A DNA stretch of 64,000 nt from Planosporangium mesophilum (GTDB lineage Bacteria; Actinomycetota; Actinomycetes; Mycobacteriales; Micromonosporaceae): positions 28,923 to 92,922 of the forward strand of contig NZ_BOON01000003.1 of the NCBI RefSeq assembly GCF_016863255.1. The letters are read 5' to 3'. The translations under genes and the position numbers were made by a program. Of the stretch, positions 30,148 through 36,055 are shown piece by piece; the stretch's first letter is position 1; each line of letters starts with the position of its first letter. The notes under the pieces are model-generated. The model searched no databases, was not told the origin of the DNA, and saw only the letters and a program-made list of their open reading frames with translations.

Positions 30148-30414
30148 CTACGGGTGGTCGAGGTCGTTGACCAGGTCGGTGAGGTCGGACAGCAGTTCCT
30201 CGATCAGGTACTGCCGGTCCCGGTCGTCGTGGTTGAGCTGTTCGTCGGCGGTCTGAATGAGCCGGGCGAGGGTGGCGCGGACGTGGCGGACCTGCTCCGC
30301 GGCGGTACGCGTCCGGCGCGGCGCCGGGCGGCCGATGTGCCCGGCGACGCTGCCAGCGACGGTCACGGTGCCGGTGCCGGTCTGCATGACGCCGACGTTG
30401 ACGATCTCGGCCAT
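30148..30414 (-). CDS. Small conserved-type AICE protein, unknown
   Basis: An 88-residue acidic protein. The first 30 residues form a Gly/Thr/Val-rich segment (TGTGTVTVAGSVAGH) and the rest is helical, ending DLTDLVNDLDHP. ATG 30414 follows GGAG at 6 nt. It lies between the DUF2637 gene (11 bp upstream) and the translocase gene (98 bp downstream), in the transfer part of the operon. No named family is recognised. Confidence 0.7.
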   Translation of the reverse strand: MAEIVNVGVMQTGTGTVTVAGSVAGHIGRPAPRRTRTAAEQVRHVRATLARLIQTADEQLNHDDRDRQYLIEELLSDLTDLVNDLDHP

Positions 30415-30425
30415 GGCTGGCTCCT

Positions 30426-31202
30426 TCAGGCGACGGCGGACAGGGCCGGGGCGGTGGGCGCTGTCGACACGCTGTCGTCAGCCGGGCGGGGCATGTGGCG
30501 CTGCACGGTGCGCTCGGAGAGCTTGAGCCGGGCGGCGATCTGCGCCGGGGTCGCGTTCGGGGTCTTGGCGACAGCGCGGGCCACCCGGTCGGCGGCCGAC
30601 GGCTGGCGTTTGGGCGTACGGGCCGGCTTGGGCTTGGGCGTGTTACGCGGTGCGAGAGTCGGCGCGGCGTCGCCGGCCGCGATCGGCGGTGTCGGGGTAC
30701 CGGGGGCGGGGGCGGCGGCAGGCGCGGGCGGTGCCGCGTCGGTCGCCGTTTCGGCCACCTGCTCGGCGGCGGTGCCGGCGGCCCGGCGGGAGCCGGTCGC
30801 GATCAGGGCGCCGGTGGCCATCACCATCAGCCCGTCGACGGCGAGTGGGCCGATCGTGGCGGTGAGGGTGTCTTCGCGGTAGAAGGTGAGCAGCCCGGAC
30901 AGGTGCCGGTAGGACACGACGGCGGCGACCAGCGCGACCGGGAGCAGGCCTAGGAAGCGCAGCGCGGTCCACCGGCGGCCGTCGGGCCAGGCGATCCGGG
31001 CGAAGATCTCCACGGCGACGAACAGAGCGATCGGCCAGAACACTGCGCCAACGACCGCACCGGTGTGCGGCGTCCAGTCGGCCGGCGCGTACTCGGGTGG
31101 AACGTAGGAGTGGGCGACGTTGGCGGCGACCGACACCGCGCCGCCGAGGATCGCGCCGGTGTAGGCCCAGCCGCGCCCGGACAGCTTCGCGACGGTGCGC
31201 AT
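30426..31202 (-). CDS. DUF2637 membrane protein with C-terminal HTH (spread-type)
   Basis: A 258-residue protein. Four hydrophobic segments occupy residues 13-150 (GAILGGAVSVAANVAHSYV, GAVFWPIALFVAVEIF, FLGLLPVALVAAVVSY, DGLMVMATGALIATG), the DUF2637 layout shared with Spd/TraB-accessory proteins of Streptomyces plasmids. A Pro/Ala linker leads to a helix-turn-helix (TPAQIAARLKLSERTVQRHM). Likely role is intramycelial spread of the element; inferred from family and neighbours. ATG 31202 overlaps the stop of the 55-residue gene upstream (TGATG). Confidence 0.85.
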   Translation of the reverse strand: MRTVAKLSGRGWAYTGAILGGAVSVAANVAHSYVPPEYAPADWTPHTGAVVGAVFWPIALFVAVEIFARIAWPDGRRWTALRFLGLLPVALVAAVVSYRHLSGLLTFYREDTLTATIGPLAVDGLMVMATGALIATGSRRAAGTAAEQVAETATDAAPPAPAAAPAPGTPTPPIAAGDAAPTLAPRNTPKPKPARTPKRQPSAADRVARAVAKTPNATPAQIAARLKLSERTVQRHMPRPADDSVSTAPTAPALSAVA

Positions 31203-31369
31203 CAGTGGCCACCACCCGTCAGGGCGGTGAAGAAGTCACCGAGGCTGGTGCCGACGTGGGCGAGGGTGCCGCCGAGGTTCTGGGCAGTGGCGGCGGCGTG
31301 GGTCGGGTTGCTGACGACGAAAAACAGCACGAACGCCAGCAGCAGGTAGCCGAGGAACTTGTGCTTCAC
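31202..31369 (-). CDS. 55-residue membrane or secreted peptide
   Basis: A short gene from GTG 31369 to TGA 31202. The product has a Lys start, a hydrophobic core (FLGYLLLAFVLFFVVS) and an Ala-rich region ending THAAATA, which looks like a signal peptide, followed by about 30 residues rich in Gly and Thr. The stop overlaps the start of the DUF2637 gene, so translation is coupled, which is good evidence that it is expressed. Family unknown; position in the spread/transfer block suggests a membrane accessory role. Confidence 0.65.
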   Translation of the reverse strand: MKHKFLGYLLLAFVLFFVVSNPTHAAATAQNLGGTLAHVGTSLGDFFTALTGGGH

Positions 31370-31382
31370 GGTGGTCTCCGTT

Positions 31383-31742
31383 TCAGGCGTCAGAACAGGT
31401 CAGGCACTCGGCCAGCGAGCGCGGGATGTAGTAGGGCCGCACCTCGCGGCAGGTTGGACAGGTTCGCCGGGCGGCCAGCGCGCGCTCGATGGCGCGCAGC
31501 TGCGCGGGAGTGGCGGTGCGCTTGGGCTTGGCGGCGTCGATGCGGTACAGGTACGCGGCGCGGGTGCCGCCGATTCCGCGCCACAGGATCTGCGCGGCGA
31601 CAGGCTGACCGCCGGGGCGCAAGCCCTCGGCGCGCAACTGCCGCGCGGTGGCGTAGCCGGTAGGGGCGCCCCGCCACGGGAACGTGGGGATGCCGTACCG
31701 GTCGCCGGTCGGGTCGACGTAAGCCGTGCGGTAGCGAGGCAT
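31383..31742 (-). CDS. RRQRL-type zinc-binding protein
   Basis: A 119-residue protein of the group named after the RRQRL motif in Streptomyces AICEs; here the motif region reads TARQLRAEGLRPGGQPVAAQ. The middle AAYLYRIDAAKPKRTATPAQ and the C-terminal CPTCREVRPYYIP with a second pair ECLTC give a four-cysteine zinc site. Function unknown, but the family travels with AICE transfer genes. ATG 31742 shares its A with the stop of the DUF6284 gene. Confidence 0.8.
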   Translation of the reverse strand: MPRYRTAYVDPTGDRYGIPTFPWRGAPTGYATARQLRAEGLRPGGQPVAAQILWRGIGGTRAAYLYRIDAAKPKRTATPAQLRAIERALAARRTCPTCREVRPYYIPRSLAECLTCSDA

Positions 31743-32011
31743 CAGGCCGCGCTCCGGCGCGGGAACGTGGAGGGCCGCGACGCCAGCGCGGCGGCCTCGC
31801 GCAGCACACGCGCCTCGGCGCGACGAAGCCGACGCCAGTCCAGCGCCGACGGACCACCCTCGGCGGTCAACATGCGGATCTCGGCGTCGACCAACGCCAC
31901 CTCTGCCTCGATCAGCGGCATTTCACGCTCGATCGCGACCAGTTCATTGGGGGTCGGATCGGCCTCATCGCTGAGGAAGCCGGATCCTTTGGTAGGTGAG
32001 GTGGTACCCAT
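31742..32011 (-). CDS. DUF6284 family protein
   Basis: An 89-residue helical protein: TPNELVAIEREMPLIEAEVA and LDWRRLRRAEARVLREAAAL match the two conserved helices of DUF6284. It is the first gene of the minus-strand AICE operon, directly downstream of the divergent control region with the palindromic operators. Function unknown. Confidence 0.78.
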   Translation of the reverse strand: MGTTSPTKGSGFLSDEADPTPNELVAIEREMPLIEAEVALVDAEIRMLTAEGGPSALDWRRLRRAEARVLREAAALASRPSTFPRRSAA

Positions 32012-32081
32012 CGCGGTAGCTCCCTTGCCGTCATGAGATCGGCACCTATAGATGCCGGCGACTCCTACCCAGCTATCGTCA

Positions 32082-32147
32082 GTCCTTCGAAGGACCTAAG
32101 GTGACACTAGGCACGCTGTAGCGGCTGCGTCAACCCCTTTGAAGGAC
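32082..32147. promoter_or_regulatory. Palindromic operators in the divergent AICE control region
   Basis: A perfect 14-bp palindrome GTCCTTCGAAGGAC at 32082-32095 and a second imperfect copy (11 of 14) at 32134-32147, 52 bp apart. They lie between the GntR gene and the head of the replication/transfer operon. A GTGACAC core of the element's repeat family sits between them at 32101. The GntR protein encoded next door is the likely ligand, by analogy with KorSA of pSAM2. Confidence 0.65.
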
Positions 32148-32193
32148 TATGCTGAGTTGCGAAGCTCGTGACGGCAGGAGGCAGTGGTCACTG

Positions 32194-32991
32194 ATGGCGG
32201 CGAAGTACGACAGCATCGCGGCTGACCTGCGACGCAGGATTCAGACCGGCGAGTGGAGCCCGGGTGCACGGTTGCCCAATGAGGAGCCCGATCTGACCAC
32301 GGAGTACAAGGTCAGCCTGAACACCCTGCGGAGAGCGCTCGACCTACTCGTATCCGAAGGACTGATCGACAAGCGACAGGGCATCGGCAACTTCGTTCGG
32401 CCGGCCCGGCAGCGCACGCGCCGGACGACCGAGCGCTACCAGTGGGAGAAGGACCGCGTTCACCTCCCGGAGTCGGAGCGCCGCGCCACTGGCGCAACCG
32501 AGCAGGACACCGGGCTGTCCCCGGCGGATCTTGCTTTTGCCGTCGAGTACGGCACCGAGGCGGCAAACGTAGAGCTAGCCGAGGCGTTCGGCGTCGCGGC
32601 CGGTACGCGTCTCCTTCGACGCGTCTACCGCACCGGCAAAAAGGGGGAAGGTGCGCCCCTCGGTGAGTCCACTTCTTATCTCCTATACGACATGGTGTCA
32701 GCGAACCCGGATCTTCTGTTCGCCGAAAACGAACCGTGGCCCGGCGGAACAATGCACCAGCTATCGACGGTCGGAATCGAGATAGACCACATCGTTGATG
32801 AGGTAACGGCCCGGCCACCGACCGCCGACGAGATCGATAGGTTGGAGATACCGCCGGGTGTGGCGGTTATCGCACTCAGAAAGACTTCCGTAGACACGAC
32901 GGGTCGCGTCGTTGAAGTCGCCGACATCGTATGGCCGGGAGACCGAACCACACTCGTGTACACGACCCAACTGAAGCGGTGGCAGCCTTGA
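32194..32991 (+). CDS. GntR/HutC-family regulator (KorSA-like)
   Basis: A 265-residue repressor: N-terminal winged helix (IQTGEWSPGARLPNEEPDL, VSLNTLRRALDLL, IDKRQGIGNFV) and a C-terminal UTRA ligand domain (residues about 95-260). KorSA of pSAM2 is of this type and holds replication and transfer genes silent in the integrated state. ATG 32194 is chosen at the conserved KYDSIAADLRRRI; an in-frame ATG at 32149 is less likely. Its TGA overlaps the TTG of the glycosyltransferase gene. Confidence 0.88.
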   Translation: MAAKYDSIAADLRRRIQTGEWSPGARLPNEEPDLTTEYKVSLNTLRRALDLLVSEGLIDKRQGIGNFVRPARQRTRRTTERYQWEKDRVHLPESERRATGATEQDTGLSPADLAFAVEYGTEAANVELAEAFGVAAGTRLLRRVYRTGKKGEGAPLGESTSYLLYDMVSANPDLLFAENEPWPGGTMHQLSTVGIEIDHIVDEVTARPPTADEIDRLEIPPGVAVIALRKTSVDTTGRVVEVADIVWPGDRTTLVYTTQLKRWQP

Positions 32992-33752
32992 ATAGCACCA
33001 TCTCGATCATCACGCCGGTATTAGCGTCGGGCGCGAAGTACTTGGCCGAGGCGTACACGTCCATTCTGGCGCAGCAACTTCCGGACGGTTGGGAATGGGA
33101 GTGGATCGTCCAGGAAGACGACGAGACCGGGAGCGTCGCGACACTCATTCCGCAGGATGATCAGCGGATCAGCTTTGGCCAGGGGCGGCACGGCGGTCCC
33201 GGCGTCGCGCGGACGCTCGCACTTGAGCGAGCCACCGGCAGCCTGATCAAGGAGTTGGATGTAGACGACCAACTGCTACCCGGCGCACTCGCTCGTGATA
33301 TCGAGATCCTGACGAGCCATCCCGACATCGGATGGACAACGTCAAAAGCTCTTGACCTGCTTCCGGACGGATCGACGGTTTGCTGGGATCAGGACGATCC
33401 ACCCGGCGGGCGGCTGTCGGGTGAGTTTCTCTTCCAATTCTGGCTAGACCACGACTACCGACTCCCGGTCCTTCCCGCAACGATCTGTATCAAGCGGGAA
33501 TTGCTTCTCGCGGTAGGCGGATGGATGGCCCTGCCGGCCTCTGAAGACTCCGGGATGCTGCTCGCGGCGAGCGTAATCCGTGACGGCTACTTCATTCCGG
33601 ATAGTGGGCTGCTGTACCGGAAATGGCCCGGCCAAGCTACGGCCCAGGCAGCACACCTCGACCCTGTCGAGAGAAACGCGCGCATGGAGATAATTAAGGC
33701 GCGGGTCATGGCGATGCGCTCGGTGCCCCCGTTCTCTCCGCGACCGGCATAG
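32988..33752 (+). CDS. Family 2-type glycosyltransferase, AICE cargo
   Basis: A 254-residue GT-A fold transferase: TISIITPVLASGAKYLAEAY is the nucleotide-sugar-binding start, and ELDVDDQLLPGAL carries the metal-binding DxD. The acceptor half is short and there is no membrane segment, so it is soluble. TTG 32988 overlaps the GntR stop (TTGA), implying coupled expression with the regulator. Acceptor unknown. Confidence 0.8.
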   Translation: MNSTISIITPVLASGAKYLAEAYTSILAQQLPDGWEWEWIVQEDDETGSVATLIPQDDQRISFGQGRHGGPGVARTLALERATGSLIKELDVDDQLLPGALARDIEILTSHPDIGWTTSKALDLLPDGSTVCWDQDDPPGGRLSGEFLFQFWLDHDYRLPVLPATICIKRELLLAVGGWMALPASEDSGMLLAASVIRDGYFIPDSGLLYRKWPGQATAQAAHLDPVERNARMEIIKARVMAMRSVPPFSPRPA

Positions 33753-33774
33753 TCAATCGCGGCAAGGGAGCGAA

Positions 33775-33888
33775 GTGTCACTCGTGTCACTCGTGTCACT
33801 CGTGTCACTCGTGTCACTCGATTGGCTTTGACCTGCAGAAACGCATTTGATCTTGAGTGACACTCGTGGCGCCGCGTCACTCAAGATC
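33775..33888 (+). repeat. Right repeat module: five GTGTCACTC iterons plus 13-bp hairpin
   Basis: Five perfect head-to-tail 9-bp units GTGTCACTC (33775-33819), then a spacer with TTGACCTGCAGAAAC and GATC blocks, then the perfect inverted repeat GATCTTGAGTGAC / GTCACTCAAGATC (33849-33861 and 33876-33888). Up to 33861 it is the inverted counterpart of 24246-24316. It is intergenic, between two plus-strand genes. Confidence 0.85.
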
Positions 33889-33972
33889 GAGCAAGAAGAG
33901 GCCATGGGCCGTTCCATCGAGGCCTGGCCACGCGTATCACGCTTGCCGTCGCCATCCTGAAGGGCCAAGGTC

Positions 33973-35001
33973 TTGTTTGACCGCCAAGTACCCCGTACCG
34001 TTGTTGCTACTTTTGCGGCGATCGCTCTAATTTCCTTCGTTGTCGGCTCAGCGCTAGAGTTGAGACAGCATACCCTCCTCGCTGACCACCCCTACTGGGG
34101 AAACCTGTTGTCGGGAATAACGGGCTTCTCCTTTAGTGGCTTCGTTCTCGCAACTGTGCTTCGCTGGGTAATTGAGCATGATCAGCGTCGCAAAAACGCC
34201 AACCTTCGTGTAGTCACTTATAAGGAAATCGCGGATCAGTCATGGAGAATTCTCTCCGCTGTAACCGTTGAGTGGACGAGGAAGGAAAGTGTTTCCAGAC
34301 TGCGGAATGAGATTCAGTTGCCAAGTATCGATGGACTATTATTTATGGTTAAAGAGTCTATTGGCCACTTGGTCGACCATGCCAACCGTATGTCCGAAGT
34401 GCATCACTTAATGAAATCTCTAATCGCAACCAATAATTATGGCCGTACGTTGATCGACCCCCGAATGATTAAAACTGGCGGCACATATCCCGCCCCGGTC
34501 CGCCTCATAGTTGCGGATGTGCCACTAATTCTCTCATGGGTAGGCGAGTCAGTTCTGCCTACCAGTCCTGGGTTCGCCCAGATGTCCGGCCGGCTAGCGC
34601 ACCTACTCGACGGAGACGAACTGCGTGACGTTGTGGACGATGCCGACTTTCGCGCTGTATATCGCCCACTTCACAACAATCTAAGTAACGTGAATATGCC
34701 GGTAACAATTGTGCACAACGCCCGCATTTCTGTCACTACTTCAGGTGAACGGGCAGTCCACATTGAGCATGATAGCTACGTAACTGGCCTGTTTTCTGAA
34801 AGCGGTACAGAAATGGAGGCACTGGAGACATACGACAGGCTCTGCGATTATGTTGAATCTACCTTGAATGCATTGCGTGCTCGAGTTAGAACAATAGCCC
34901 TTCTGGCTATCCTCGCCGCCATTTGCGAACATCGAACAGGAAGAAATGAAAAAGTATTGCGGCGGGCGAGGGATCTTGTCAGCGTTTACCTCGACTTCTA
35001 G
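33973..35001 (+). CDS. AT-rich membrane protein of unknown function, AICE cargo
   Basis: A 342-residue protein with two N-terminal hydrophobic segments (VVATFAAIALISFVVGSAL and LLSGITGFSFSGFVLATVLRW) and a long soluble helical part, ending with a weakly hydrophobic TIALLAILAAICEH. Base composition is clearly lower in GC than every neighbour (codons such as ATT, AAT, TTA are frequent), indicating recent acquisition from another source. TTG 33973 opens the frame; AAGG lies upstream. A hairpin at 35096-35120 follows. No family recognised. Cargo in this position with a membrane anchor could be a phage-defence or exclusion protein; that is speculation. Confidence 0.75.
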   Translation: MFDRQVPRTVVATFAAIALISFVVGSALELRQHTLLADHPYWGNLLSGITGFSFSGFVLATVLRWVIEHDQRRKNANLRVVTYKEIADQSWRILSAVTVEWTRKESVSRLRNEIQLPSIDGLLFMVKESIGHLVDHANRMSEVHHLMKSLIATNNYGRTLIDPRMIKTGGTYPAPVRLIVADVPLILSWVGESVLPTSPGFAQMSGRLAHLLDGDELRDVVDDADFRAVYRPLHNNLSNVNMPVTIVHNARISVTTSGERAVHIEHDSYVTGLFSESGTEMEALETYDRLCDYVESTLNALRARVRTIALLAILAAICEHRTGRNEKVLRRARDLVSVYLDF

Positions 35002-35407
35002 TTGCGATCGCCGCAAGCCGCGCCGCGCCGCATAGTGGTGCGGGCAGAGTGAAACGCTTGCGTGACTGGCGCCGAGCGGCCTTTTGACTGCTTGAAGGCG
35101 CCCTACCGGGATGGGCGCCTCGTCGTCAATACTGCTGATCTTGGGTGACAGCTTGTTGTAGGTGTCACTCTGGCGCAGACAACACGGGCAGGCTGAAACA
35201 CTCTCGCGTTGCGTCGTAGGAGTGTTTCAGCCTTACTCATCGCCTTGCCGTGGACGCGCCCGGTGCGACTCCGACACGTCTCGCACGACCGCTTCCCCTA
35301 CGGGGCCTGACCCCCTCCTTGCCGAATACGTGCCGAAGTCGGGATCTGCCGAAGGCGGGGCGCGACGTTAACGCAGGCCACAGCCCTACACGGATTCGAT
35401 GCGCCCA
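35002..35407. other. AICE right-end non-coding region
   Basis: No gene supported. It holds three structures: a hairpin at 35096-35120 (AGGCGCCC / GGGCGCCT), probably the terminator of the membrane-protein gene; GATCTTGGGTGACA at 35137-35150 with GTGTCACTC at 35162-35170, a partial third copy of the repeat module; and a perfect 13-bp inverted repeat GGCTGAAACACTC / GAGTGTTTCAGCC at 35191-35232. Confidence 0.75.
35318..35339 (+). repeat. Candidate integrase arm site, right end
   Basis: A 22-bp match (21 identical) to 21694-21715, with two TGCCGAA heptamers; a third TGCCGAA follows at about 35347. It lies 68 bp inside attR. Confidence 0.5.
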
Positions 35408-35455
35408 CGCCCTCCGGAGGCGGGTGCGCAGGTTCGAATCCTGCCGGGGGCACCA
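35408..35455 (+). repeat. attR core
   Basis: A 48-bp perfect copy of the tRNA-Arg 3' end, identical to 21543-21590 and in direct orientation. The tRNA 5' half is absent here, so it is not a functional tRNA gene. Confidence 0.95.
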
Positions 35456-35607
35456 GACAAATGGGCACGGTCGTCGAGATCACGAACGTTGGTGATCGAG
35501 GCGGCCGTTTCGCTTTCTGTCACTCGTGAAGCCTCTGGTCGGCGCCGGTCGGGTGGCGGGCGCGCGTCTTGTCCGGGACCGGTCCCGGACTCGACTCGCG
35601 GATGTGT

Positions 35608-35856
35608 TCAGTCAGCTGAGGAGGACAGGGGGGCTGTACCGCCGTGCCGACGCCAGGAAGCGGCGGTCACGCTACCGACCCTCGCGACCGAGTTCACGGC
35701 CGTCGCGACCGAGTCGATGGCCCTTGAACAGTCGCCGGCCGCCTCGCGCCAGGCATTTTGTACCGCAGGGTCCCGCAGCACGTGGAGGGCCAGGTTCCCG
35801 AGGGTGGCGAGCGCGGCTGCGTCGAGCACCGGCCGAGCAGTGTTGATGTGAGTCAT
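35608..35856 (-). CDS. Small hypothetical protein beside attR
   Basis: An 82-residue helical protein (MTHINTARPVLDAAALATLG...) with no membrane segment or recognised motif. ATG 35856 follows GAAAGG. It is divergent from the large NTPase gene. Coding bias is reasonable but no family supports it, so it may be spurious. Confidence 0.4.
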   Translation of the reverse strand: MTHINTARPVLDAAALATLGNLALHVLRDPAVQNAWREAAGDCSRAIDSVATAVNSVARVGSVTAASWRRHGGTAPLSSSAD

Positions 35857-36055
35857 GGGGGACCTTTCTTCAGACGAGTAGCCGAGCCGGGTAGTCGACT
35901 TGAGCGAACGAGAATCGATCGTGGTGTACCCGCCGAACTCGTTGCTGGGGTCGGACTTCTGGTGATGCCGGTGTGGCGATGTCTCAAGCAAACCGCTAGG
36001 CACGCGAGGCATCACGCGGCCCCGTGCCTCGCCCTGCCTGATCGAACCCGCTGGC

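Larger units (their letters stand above)
21543..35455. mobile_element. AICE-type integrative and conjugative element in tRNA-Arg(CCG)
   Basis: The 13.9-kb element is bounded by perfect 48-bp direct repeats of the tRNA 3' end (21543-21590 and 35408-35455). It carries the standard AICE modules: tyrosine integrase and excisionase beside attL, a replication block (RepA-like ATPase and prim-pol, with a DpdA-like protein between them), an FtsK/TraB-like translocase for double-stranded DNA transfer, a DUF2637 spread-type membrane protein, small proteins typical of such elements, and a divergent GntR/KorSA-like regulator. There is no relaxase or type IV secretion set, as expected for this class. Right-end cargo is a glycosyltransferase and an unknown membrane protein. 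All core modules look intact, so it may still be mobile. Confidence 0.93.

Noticed and set aside
33775..33819. Short direct repeats considered as a CRISPR array
   Set aside because: Units are 9 bp and directly adjacent with no spacers, and no cas genes are present.
24246..33888. Inverted repeat modules as ends of a composite transposon
   Set aside because: No transposase lies between them that would match, no target duplication is seen, and the left copy is inside coding sequence of the element's own operon.
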